Shown: positions 9,402-18,031 of the stretch, in pieces | Layout: each line of letters opens with the position of its first letter | How positions within the stretch are numbered: the first letter of the stretch is position 1 | Source: Candidatus Absconditabacterales bacterium | Lineage (GTDB): Bacteria; Patescibacteriota; Gracilibacteria; Absconditabacterales; Absconditicoccaceae | Reading direction: 5' to 3' | NCBI GenBank assembly: GCA_937958645.1 | Contig: CALGNI010000043.1 | Coordinates: 1-43,379, forward strand | DNA: 43,379 nucleotides | Notes under the pieces: generated by a model | Databases searched by the model: none | What the model was told of the DNA's origin: nothing | The model's input: only the letters and a program-made list of their open reading frames with translations | Made by a program: the position numbers and the translations under genes

Positions 9402-9542
9402 TTATTTTACAAATTGCAATAAAATTGCGACAATAATATATAAGACTGCAACAATAATCAAAAATCTCATTCCTTTTAATGAAAAAGCTTGTTTTATGTT
9501 ATTTATAGCTTTTTCGTCCTTTTGTTTGTTGTCTTTACTCAT
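9402..9542 (-). CDS. Small single-pass membrane protein, 46 aa
   Basis: MSKDNKQKDEKAINNIKQAF is followed by one membrane helix, about residues 26-43 (FLIIVAVLYIIVAILL). It ends in TAA 25 nt before the terminator and is the last gene after the 191-aa and 90-aa genes. The same design is seen in the 44-aa product at 8357-8491. Its single glycine is GGA. The function is unknown. Confidence 0.6.
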   Translation of the reverse strand: MSKDNKQKDEKAINNIKQAFSLKGMRFLIIVAVLYIIVAILLQFVK

Positions 9543-9614
9543 GATTTAGTATTTTTATTAGAAGATGTAGTTTAGAGTTACTATTAAGCTAACCCAATAT
9601 AGAACAATAATGGC

Positions 9615-9887
9615 CTAAACAATTCTAAATCGATCATTTGCCATTTCGGCAAACGTACTCAAAAATATTTTTATATAAATTATGCTCAAAAATATAAATA
9701 ATAATGAGGTATTGTTTATTCCGAAAATACAAAATATTGACTGTTTACCACACCAGTATACTGCTGGAAATGTTATGAATAAGTATATCGATGAGAATAT
9801 CTCACCAAGGGTTACTTGAATTTTTCTACTTAGATGTAATCTAACTTTTTGATTGATGTTTTTAAATATATTGATTCCTTCTGTCAT
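9615..9887 (-). CDS. Small membrane protein, 90 aa
   Basis: Two hydrophobic stretches, about residues 33-50 (FSSIYLFITFPAVYW) and 57-77 (LLFIFLSIIYIKIF), flank a short loop containing Cys. The amphipathic N-terminus reads MTEGINIFKNINQKV. It starts 11 nt downstream of the 191-aa gene, so the two are probably co-transcribed. All four glycines are GGN. I do not recognise a family. The position and small size would suit a membrane partner of the 191-aa protein, but that is inference. Confidence 0.65.
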   Translation of the reverse strand: MTEGINIFKNINQKVRLHLSRKIQVTLGEIFSSIYLFITFPAVYWCGKQSIFCIFGINNTSLLFIFLSIIYIKIFLSTFAEMANDRFRIV

Positions 9888-9898
9888 GATTTGTGCTT

Positions 9899-10474
9899 TT
9901 AGTTATGTTTTTTAATAAGTTGATATGGATTATGACTTACATCATGCTTTCCATGATTTCTTTCGTATTCAATTCGATATAGATGATTGAGAAATGAGAC
10001 ATGCTCTTCATTGATCAAAGAAATATATGTTCTTCGTTCTTGAGGATTAATTTCTCTATGTTCGTCTCTGGAGATTAATACACTCAAGAACTTTCTCCTT
10101 TCACTAGATATAAGAGAATGATCTTGATATAAGAGATATTGACAATATTTGGAAGATGCTTTAACAAAGCATAGCATGAATGATAAGACACTTCTTACAG
10201 TGTCTAATGGGCATGTCTTGATCACTTCACATGTCCAAGCAAAAAGACGATCATGGATCGGTTTATATTCAGGATGTTTAATTATTGCTGAATAAAAATC
10301 CATTATCTTTGTGGGTTCATTCTTTTCAAACCTCTCAATCAGATTGTCTATTGCCTCACCGGTATTTTTTAGAAGATGAAGATTAAAGTTTCCATAATTC
10401 TTTTCGTTCGATGCAATCTCAATAAATTGCTCTTTTGTTAACTCCACCAGAGGAATAATGGTTTTTACTTCCAT
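9899..10474 (-). CDS. Orphan protein (191 aa), paralogue of the 8591-9235 product
   Basis: A soluble, charged, probably all-helical protein with a His/Asn-rich C-terminus (HGKHDVSHNPYQLIKKHN). Its central segment EVIKTCPLDTVRSVLSFMLC then FVK aligns with the 214-aa protein. I know no family for it. All three glycines are GGN. ATG 10474 is preceded by CCACCTTAAAATATACAAAC, matching the leader of the paralogue, with a possible -10 (TAAAAT) about ten nt before the ATG. It is the first gene of a three-gene mini-operon with the 90-aa and 46-aa membrane proteins. Confidence 0.75.
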   Translation of the reverse strand: MEVKTIIPLVELTKEQFIEIASNEKNYGNFNLHLLKNTGEAIDNLIERFEKNEPTKIMDFYSAIIKHPEYKPIHDRLFAWTCEVIKTCPLDTVRSVLSFMLCFVKASSKYCQYLLYQDHSLISSERRKFLSVLISRDEHREINPQERRTYISLINEEHVSFLNHLYRIEYERNHGKHDVSHNPYQLIKKHN

Positions 10475-10615
10475 AGTTTGTATATTTTAAGGTGGACGAA
10501 TGTTGATAGTGTAGTGAATAGCTGTATAATATCTACTCCAAAATTTGACAAAACCCCATATCTACCCATATAATTGTGTTAAGGAAATGATGAAAAACTT
10601 AGCGAAGAGTTAGAA

Positions 10616-10755
10616 TACAGAAGTTCGAAGAAAGTTCAAAAAAATGAATTGACTTGTTTGCTATCATTTCCTCGAGGAGGCAATTCTTTACTGCTCGAAA
10701 AAAGATAAAAAACAATCTTTCTATCTCTTTTCGAAGTAAATCATCACCTCCTTAA
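10616..10755 (+). repeat. Structured leader repeat, copy 2
   Basis: Near-identical to 1-142: the same TCCTCGAGGA palindrome, AGGAGG, 12-bp hairpin and ATCACCTCCTTAA. It sits 22 bases before the subtilase start. The copies stop resembling each other right after CTCCTTAA, so the element has a sharp 3' boundary. The 303-base gap 10475-10777 otherwise holds only the divergent promoter region of the 10474 gene and A/T-rich sequence. Confidence 0.8.
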
Positions 10756-10777
10756 TAACTTTATTACATGAATTGGT

Positions 10778-13132
10778 ATGAAAACGATTTCTTGGGGAGT
10801 GGGGTGAATTGGTATTCTGTCTATGATAGCGGTGTTTTTTCTTGGTTCTTATCAAGTGCATGGTCTGGAGGTAGATGGGTTTCCTTGTGCAGAACTTGCT
10901 GTAGTAGAAGCTAAATTGTTACAAAATCCAGAGATCAGCCAATATATCGGACAATGATGTGCTGCGATAAATCTGCTGGTGAAAGATACTGGTGCATACC
11001 AATGTGTGCAAGGATATAAGGATGGAGATTGTGAACAGATGAATGAGATCGATCATATCTTGGTAGGGAGTATTGCGAACGATATCTTGGTGGGGATAGA
11101 TGATGACATCAAGAAAAAAATAAAAGCAGAGTCAGAACCTGTGGTACAGCAACCAGTAGTTCCGCCAACTATTACTTCGGTTCAAGCGCCAACTAATACA
11201 CAAATAGTTGCTCCGCCTGTGATCATTTCAAGACCAACAACTACTTCTCGTGCCAGCACGCCGCTCACCAGAACATCACCGACCAACTCTGTGAGTACTG
11301 AAACTACGGACTTATTTGGTGTGTCATTGGTAAATGGTGTTCCTAGTTACAATCCCAATCCATCTGATGGAACAATACCTTTGTATGATCCAGGAAATCC
11401 TGAAAATACTTTTGTTGACGCTGAAACAGATACGCTAATACAGGATGATGAAAACGTGAATGATAGTTCAGATACTATAGATAACAACATACAGCAGGAA
11501 AACTATGAAATCTCTAATGAACAATCAAGTTTCTTCTCTCGTTTGTTGTGATTGGGCGGAGGTGCATCAAATAATTCGATAAAATGAAATGTTGGTGGTA
11601 GTGATGATAGCAATGATGACCAGATAGGTCTGGATGATAGCTGAAGTCTTAGGTATGCTAGCAAAGCATATAGAAATCCACGTGAGTGAGAGGTAACTGT
11701 AAGAGGATATCTTCCTGAAGAATATCATGATAAGATTATCGATGGTGAAATGTATGTCTATACACCAACAGATCTCAATGATGAAGTATTGGATCAAGTA
11801 AAAGAAGATCTTGTTAATGAATACCTCTGAGATATTATCTCTATTGAAGACATCTTCGATGGATCAAGAATAGGAACGAAGTTAACAAACGATTTTGTAG
11901 TAAGATATAAGACAGGAAAACAGACATTTGATGATATTGTTCAGTTTTTGGATAAGAATGATTTGTATGTCTCAGAAGCATGAGTAAATGCAGTGCCATG
12001 ATTTGTTTTTGATGTAGCTGAATCACAACAGACTCAGATCATTTGATTTAGTTTTGCTGAAACGTTCTCAAATCTAAAATCAACAGTGAAAGGATGGTTT
12101 TGATCTGAAGAAAAAGCAGTGATGTTTGGTACTCAATCTTTCGAAGGATTGGATCAATGGCATTTGGATTCTGTTTGATATAATGATATCGGTGAATGTC
12201 TTGAGTGATGACGCCCAGTGAAAATAGCGGTGGTTGATAATGGATTTGATACTAATCATGAAGATCTTGATGATGCGATCGTTGCTATGTATGATGAAGC
12301 GGATAAAGATAAGAATATTCAAGTTCCAAATTATAAGAAAGAATGGAATCATGGTACCAAAGAAGCCGGATTGGTAGGGGCTGAAACAGATGACAAATGA
12401 GTGAAATGAATCTTTCCAAATTCAGAATTGATTTTGATAAAAGCAACAAAAGATAATGCCAGCGGGAAGGATATCACCAATGGAATCGAGGCTATTGCTA
12501 CAGCATATGAACTTGGAGCTGATGTGATAAATCTTTCACGATGAGGATATGGAAATGTTCCTATTCTTTCAAAAGTTACTAAGGCGATAGCAAGTAAGGG
12601 AGTATATGTCGTAGCTGCTGCAGGTAATTTCAATAAAGAAGAACCATTTTATCCTGCCGCATATGAATGGGTGATCGCAGTGGCAGCGGTAGATGAAAAC
12701 TGAGAGAAAGCGAGTTTCTCTAACTATGGTGATTGGGTTGATATTGCTGCACCAGGTGTTGATATCTTAACCACTGACCTAAATGATACTTATGAAGAAT
12801 TTAATGGAACTTCTGAAGCCTCTCCAATTGTTGCATGAGCATTGTGATTAGCAGTGTCTTATGGTTTAGATCGAAATGATATCAAAGATAATGTGGCATC
12901 AATAGATGATGACCGTTTAGGAGAGTGAATCTTGGATGTAAGATTTGTCTGCGATTTGATCCCTGATGACTTTAGCTATGAATGACCAGAACATAATAGT
13001 TCAGATGATTCTCAAGGAGGTATAAAGAAATCTACCTTGATTATGATCGCATGATGACTTTTGATCTTATTGTGATTAATTGCACTTTTGATTGATAGAC
13101 TGAGAAAAAAGAACAACACTATAAGTGCATAG
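10778..13132 (+). CDS. Membrane-anchored subtilisin-like serine protease (peptidase S8)
   Basis: 784 aa. An N-terminal signal segment (about 5-27) exports it. A Pro/Thr/Ser-rich and then acidic low-complexity stalk covers about 120-250. A pre-region of about 280-450 may be a propeptide. The S8 catalytic domain has Asp487 (VVDNGFD), His525 (WNHGT), the oxyanion Asn in VVAAAGNF and Ser679 (NGTSEASPIVAG). A C-terminal membrane helix (about 752-774, LIMIAGGLLILLGLIALLID) with a basic tail keeps it on the membrane, facing out. Many glycines are TGA. ATG 10778 is chosen because it puts the signal peptide in frame, whereas ATG 10768 is out of frame. A small exported protein follows 31 nt later. The family is firm and the substrate unknown. 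Confidence 0.92.
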
Positions 13133-13163
13133 TGAGTGCATAACTTTTATATTTCTTTACTTC

Positions 13164-13979
13164 ATGAACTCAACTCCCTTCATCGGTATGATTATGGTAG
13201 GACTTGGTATAAGTTTTATGGGTATTTGAGTGATGAATAAAGAAAATACTGAACAATACGATGTTGATACGTGATCTCAGACCCAATCTGCTGACGAGTA
13301 TTTTGCAGACCATGAAAGAAGAAATGCATTTGGAAATACGTTTACCTTAGATCAAGGACATGTCTTCCAGATAGCTACAGATGAAAAGTGACTGATTGAT
13401 CTGACGAGTTTAATGACCATCAAATCTTGGCAAGAAGGATGTAGAGAAAGTGAAATAGACCGAGTATGAGAGGGGGACTCAGTAGCAAGATGTGGTGATG
13501 GAGTACTCCAAGTAAGCTCAGATCCAGATGGTTGAGAAGTCATTAACTTTCTCGAATGAGAAGACAAACGTATAGATCAGTGAGAAAAGATCCTTGGAGA
13601 AAAGCTTGTAGCAGAGGATGCCTTCCTTCGTTGAAAAATATCAGGAATCAAAGGATATGTCTTAAATCAAGAAAATCTTCCTACTCATATTGTTTCAGCT
13701 TTTTATATCGAATGAGGAATTAATGTAAGCATTAAGGAGCTTACTGAAACTTGAGTGTCAACAATATTTGTCCATACGATCCATGAGGATTCTCACTGAG
13801 CGAGTTCCGCACTAAACAATAGTATTTGATTTGGATCAACCGATAACGGTTCAGTATTTTTTGAGTCTAATTCACAGATGATCCCTACCAACTTTAAGCT
13901 TAAGCAATGAACAAGAATCTTTGCTTGAGTTGTGACGAATGCTATCTGAACATGAATTGATAATATTACTATTGAATAA
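13164..13979 (+). CDS. Exported protein of unknown function, 271 aa
   Basis: One N-terminal hydrophobic helix (about 6-24, FIGMIMVGLGISFMGIGVM) acts as a signal anchor. The rest is a soluble acidic domain rich in beta-prone segments and Gly, including EGCRESEIDRVGEGDSVARC (two Cys that could pair) and HTIHEDSHGASSA. No family is recognised. It lies 31 nt after the subtilase, so the two may share a transcript and a cell-envelope role, for example as substrate or partner (inference). A terminator follows. About 18 glycines are TGA. Confidence 0.75.
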
Positions 13980-13985
13980 TTAGCA

Positions 13986-14014
13986 CCCTTCTTTCTGGAG
14001 AAGGTCTTTTTTTT
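13986..14014 (+). terminator. Terminator after the 271-aa gene
   Basis: CCTTCT-TTCTGG-AGAAGG is followed by TCT8. It separates the subtilase pair from exonuclease III. Confidence 0.75.
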
Positions 14015-14058
14015 GTTGTTGCTTTAAGTACAGTATTTGTATTTAGCATCGATAAACA

Positions 14059-14844
14059 ATGAAAATACTTACTTGGAATGTAAATGGAATTCGTGCTGTA
14101 GTGAAAAAAGATTTTCTATGAATTATGAAAAAAGAAGATCCAGATGTGTTGTGTTTGCAAGAAACGAAAGCCTTTCATCATCAGATGCCACCCGAGCTTA
14201 GAACAATGGCGATGACAAATATTTGTCGACATGCATGAGAAAGACCTGGATATGCGGGGACCGCGATTTTTTCAAAGAACGCATTTATTGCCTCTTGTAA
14301 TACGTTTGACCATTCGAAGAAATTTCATGAGGATGGAAGAATCACTGAAGCTGAGATAGCTGATAAAATCTTGCTCATCAATGGGTATTTCCCCAATGGT
14401 TGAACTAGAGCAGATGGAACAGAAATGTTGAGTTATAAGTTAGCATTTTATGATGAACTAGAGGAGTATCTCTTAGGTAAAATGAAGGAAGGATATGAGA
14501 TTATTCTCACGGGAGACATGAATATCGTCCATACAGAAATAGATATCGCAAGACCCAAAGAAAACCAAAAAAGCATTTGATTTTTGCCTGTAGAAAGAAA
14601 AAGAATTGAAGATTTCATGAAAACATGCTGACTCACCGATATGTTCCGTCATTATCATCCAGAAAAGATTGATGAATATACTCGATGGAGTTATAGAGCT
14701 GGAGCTAGAGAAAGAAATGTAGGTCGACGTATCGATTACTTCATGTTAAGTCCATGACTCATCGATAAAGCGGTTTCATTTAGACATAGACAGGATATTA
14801 TGTGAAGCGATCATTGTCCGGTGGAGTTGGTTATTGATTTGTAG
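14059..14844 (+). CDS. xth: Exodeoxyribonuclease III / AP endonuclease
   Basis: 261 aa, normal for the ExoIII family. It cleaves DNA 5' to abasic sites and degrades 3' ends in base excision repair, in the cytoplasm. Motifs in order: ILTWNVNGIRA at the N-terminus; LQETK (the metal-binding Glu); LTGDMNI.H around Asp153; NVGRRIDYF; and the final GSDHCPV with the catalytic Asp251-His252 pair. The glycine of GSDH is TGA. The start gives the canonical MKILTWNVNG. The TAG stop lies directly against a 9-bp minisatellite. Confidence 0.96.
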
Positions 14845-14848
14845 ATGA

Positions 14849-15066
14849 GTTGGGTAAATTAGGTAAATTAGGTGAATTAGGTGAATTAGGTAAATTAGGT
14901 AAATTAGGTAAATTAGGTAAATTAGGTAAATTAGGTAAATTAGGTAAATTAGGTAAATTAGGTAAATTAGGTAAATTAGACAAATTAGGTAAATTAGGAA
15001 AATTAGGTAAATTAGGTAAATTAGGTAAATTAGGTAAATTAGGAAAATTAGGTGAATTAGACAAAT
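14849..15066. repeat. 9-bp minisatellite, about 24 units (GGTAAATTA)
   Basis: A tandem array of GGTAAATTA with variants GGTGAATTA, GACAAATTA and GGAAAATTA. It starts a few bases after the xth stop. Because the unit is a multiple of three and has no stop in most frames, it gives spurious ORFs on both strands (Gly-Lys-Leu repeats on plus, Pro-Asn-Leu and Tyr-Leu-Ile repeats on minus). Copy number probably varies between strains by slippage. Related 9-bp units occur at 4853-4897. Confidence 0.95.
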
Positions 15067-15071
15067 TGGGC

Positions 15072-15198
15072 GTACGTCATTCTGAATAATAGATATATTC
15101 AATATAATCCTTTAGTTCGGAGGAACGACTGCAGGATCTCGAGTGGATACTGGCCTTGCGAGATTCTTCAATACGCTACGCTCCTTTCAGAATGACGC
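15072..15198. repeat. Interspersed inverted-repeat element
   Basis: GTCATTCTGAA (15073-15083) and TTCAGAATGAC (15187-15197) bracket a segment containing GGATCTCGAG and TACGCTACGCT. Related sequence occurs near 5033-5110 and near 42715-42815. It is a dispersed palindromic intergenic repeat with no coding frame. The rest up to ruvC (15199-15240) is A/T-rich, with two CAATC-TTCAA repeats. Confidence 0.6.
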
Positions 15199-15240
15199 AA
15201 ATAATTTTCAATCATCAATTTTCAATCTTCAATTACTGTT

Positions 15241-15732
15241 ATGTACCTTTGAATCGATCCCGGAATAAGAAAACTTTGATACTGACTTCTGGATGAGGAG
15301 GGTAAGGTGGTTTTGTCATGAGTGATTTTATCTGATGAAAAATCACCAACCAGAAATGATCAGTTTGCGAGGATGGTAGATATTGCAAGATTTTTTGAAG
15401 AGTTGATTGATGAGTATCCTATCAAAGCAGTATGAATCGAGAAGTTATTTTTCACCGCTCGCAATCAAAACAATGCAGAATTTGTCTATGGAGTAAGAGG
15501 AGTTATCGGAATGCTGTTTTCTCGCCATACAATTACCTTATACGAGCGAACTCCTCAGGAAATCAAGAAATATATCAGCTGAAATGGCAATGCGAGTAAA
15601 GAGCTTATGCTTGCAGTGATCAAAAAAATGTTTAGCCTTACGGATGAAGAGCTAAAACGACATGATGCTGCGGATGCGATCGGTATTGCATTGATGGTTA
15701 AAAACTCAATGAATTTGAAGAATCCTAATTAG
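15241..15732 (+). CDS. ruvC: Holliday junction resolvase RuvC
   Basis: 163 aa, typical length. RuvC cuts four-way DNA junctions symmetrically during recombination with RuvAB. The RNase H-like fold shows GIDPGIRKLGYG with catalytic Asp6, GIEKLFF with Glu67, and RHDAADAIGIAL with Asp142 and Asp145, so all four acidic residues are present. Six of 13 glycines are TGA, including the first and third in the opening motif. No SD precedes ATG 15241. The preceding gene xth is also DNA repair, but the repeats between them argue against an operon. Confidence 0.96.
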
Positions 15733-15757
15733 TATTTTTTACTTTTCTACCATATTT

Positions 15758-17533
15758 ATGACCCGTACTATAATGTGAGTGCTATCTGCTTGTGTATTAT
15801 GATCTAGCTGAGTTTTAGCTCAGTTTGTTACGCAAAAGCCTGTATCGGTTCCACCACCACCTCCTGAGTTTATTCTCGATGGAGATTTTATCCCTAGCGA
15901 TATTCCACCTCCAATTCCTCCGGAAGTACTGATAGCTCTTGAAGATGAAGCTTTACTTGCAGAGATGTTAGAAAACTGATATCCAGAATCAATCTGATTT
16001 TGTGATTTTTCAGCTCAGGAGCAAGAAACTGTCATGATGGTGAGAGATTTGTTTGAAGAATATGGCGAATCAAGAATTGTGCAGAAATTGTATAGTGATC
16101 CAGAAGTACAAGAGTTGATCAGAGTGTATATAGATGAATTTATTCTTAAGTCTGATGCTATCATTAGTATGTGCAAGCAATGAGTATGGTCTCAGATGAA
16201 TATTCCTCGAAACTATGATGAGTTTGAATCAGGGATAATGCAATTCGTTGAAATTCTTTGATTGTTAAAAAAGCGAGAAAATACACGCTTGTGAGTCGAT
16301 CCTGTGGCAGATAGTTTTGATAGTCTGCGTAACATCTTGATGGGAGATAGTGAAGCATATTTACTTGATGATGGATGGGTTTCAAAGACAGGAAAATTTC
16401 TGTTAGATCTTTCAGTTCAGGATAGTTTTTCTGATGTAGCCATCAATCTTGATGCAGACACTTCGAGTGTATGAAAAAAAGATGCTTCAGTATTAGATGG
16501 AGCATTTCAAGTTTGAGGTACTGTGGATATCCGTGGTGAATGAGATCAGATAAACACAAGCGGAGATATGAGCGCAGAGATGAAGATACTTGATGGTCAT
16601 TTGTATATCAAACTAAAGGACTTTGATATTGAGTTGGGAGATATAAATTTCGATAATCAATATGACGCTGCATGATTAAATGAAATGTTGGCATGAATCA
16701 ATGTAATCCAATGAAAATATATTGATATTCCCTTGATGCCAGAAGCTCAGGATCCCTTGTCGTCTTTCAATCCATTTATAGGAGTAGGAAATCCTTTACA
16801 GCAACAAGAAATGCTTCTTTCAATGCTATATAATGACTGGCTCACCACTGTAGATATGCAATGAGATATACTCGTTGCGTGAATAAATCCTCTAGCATGT
16901 AGTGCAATGGAAATGATGAATGAAGTATCTTGATGTTTAAGTTCTTGGCAATCAATGAGTGACATGAGTCCAAATGGAGGAATGTTATTTATGAAACCTG
17001 ATGGAGATGCTATGACTATGTGAATAGTCCCAGAGTTTGCAGCTGCGATTGAAAATGATGAATTACTTAAGATAGCTGGCATTCCTTTACTTACTTGGAA
17101 TGATGAAAAATTACTTGAGTTGAGTATTCCTTTGTATGACGATGATCAGTTTATTTGATGAGTGAGTTACAAGGATAATTTGCTTACGATAAAAGCTGAG
17201 TTTGAAGAAGAAAGATACAATTATGATACAGGAGACTACGATCTCTCTCCAGTTCGTATAGAGGTCAAATGAAAGACAGATGCAGATACGATGAATCTTA
17301 TCGGTACAGTTTCTTGAGATACTATGAATGCAAGATTTACGCTCGATCTCGACGGAAGTTTGGAGAGTATGGTTGGGAATATGACTCTTGATGTAAACGA
17401 TAGCTCCGAATATGGAGCCACAGTGAGTATGAATATGACCTTTGGGCAAGAGATGGTGGATATTGACCCAGTAAATATTACAAAGCCAGAAGATCGAGAA
17501 ATACTAAATCTTGAAGACTTAATTAGACTGTAA
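15758..17533 (+). CDS. Exported protein of unknown function, 591 aa
   Basis: The N-terminus MTRTIMGVLSACVLGSSGVL then AQF looks like a signal peptide. A proline-rich stretch follows (VSVPPPPPEF and later DIPPPIPPEV). The middle is acidic and helical (about 60-190). From about residue 230 to the end there are alternating polar and hydrophobic segments typical of a large beta-rich domain (DMSAEMKILDGHLYIKLKDF, TMNARFTLDLDGSLESMVGN). This resembles the beta-sheet lipid- or ligand-binding repeats seen in other Patescibacteria exported proteins, but I do not recognise the family. Conserved Cys occur near 435-450. A terminator follows the stop. About 25 glycines are TGA. Confidence 0.75.
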
Positions 17534-17554
17534 GATTGAAAATTATGAGACTGT

Positions 17555-17597
17555 AAAGACAAAAGGGACGATTTCTTCGTCTTTTTTGTCTTTTTTT
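17555..17597 (+). terminator. Terminator after the 591-aa gene
   Basis: AAAGACAAAAGGGACGA, loop TTTC, TTCGTCTTTTTTGTC, then a T run. It is a long, slightly imperfect stem. Confidence 0.8.
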
Positions 17598-17648
17598 GAA
17601 GACTTGAGTACCTTAAGGTATACAATTTTTATTTTGTATTAGAAAAAT

Positions 17649-17897
17649 ATGAAAAATGCAGGACATTGAGAAGGATTAGTACATCTTTTGGCGGCGATTG
17701 GATTCTTTTTGTTGTCAGCGCTATTGCTCTTGGCTCCAGAAACTATTACGATTGGAGGTGCTATTGGAATCTTAGCATTTATGTTGGGACTGAAAACCAT
17801 TGGTAACTTGATTATCGATTCTCATAACAAGATTCACTATCATGGTAAGTCAGCTAAGGTAGCTAAGGCTACAAAAACGAGTAAAAAGAAAAAATAG
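17649..17897 (+). CDS. Small two-helix membrane protein, 82 aa
   Basis: Two hydrophobic helices (about 9-29, LVHLLAAIGFFLLSALLLLA, and 34-55, ITIGGAIGILAFMLGL) are followed by a His- and Lys-rich cytoplasmic tail ending KTSKKKK. The function is unknown. One TGA glycine lies in the N-terminus (GHGEGL). TATTAG lies 6 nt before the ATG and no SD is present. It is monocistronic, framed by terminators on both sides. Confidence 0.75.
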
Positions 17898-17921
17898 GAC
17901 CCCATAAATGTCCTTGAAAAA

Positions 17922-17946
17922 GCTCCCTTTGCGGGAGTTTTTTTTA
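17922..17946 (+). terminator. Terminator after the 82-aa gene
   Basis: GCTCCC-TTTG-CGGGAG followed by T8. Confidence 0.8.
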
Positions 17947-17976
17947 TTAAAACTTAAGGAAAACTGAAGGAACCAA

Positions 17977-18004
17977 TTGAAATTTTGATCGCAACAGCTA
18001 TACA
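17977..18004 (+). promoter_or_regulatory. Possible leuS promoter
   Basis: TTGAAA, 16 bases, TATACA, ending 27 nt before the leuS ATG. This is a moderate match. A second candidate -10 (TATTGT) sits 4 nt before the ATG. Confidence 0.4.
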
Positions 18005-18031
18005 AGAGTTAGTTTATCTCTTATTGTTGTT

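Noticed and set aside
14849-15066. CRISPR array
   Set aside because: The 9-bp units are contiguous with no spacers, and no cas genes are near.
14776-15102. Long frames across the GGTAAATTA array on both strands (Leu-Ile-Tyr, Pro-Asn-Leu, Gly-Lys-Leu repeats)
   Set aside because: They are by-products of a stop-free 9-bp tandem repeat and have no proper start context.
15758-15835. 591-aa protein as a lipoprotein
   Set aside because: The Cys at residue 12 is within the hydrophobic segment and the context (LSAC followed by VLGSS) is possible but too early in the sequence. A plain signal peptide fits at least as well, so I did not call a lipobox.
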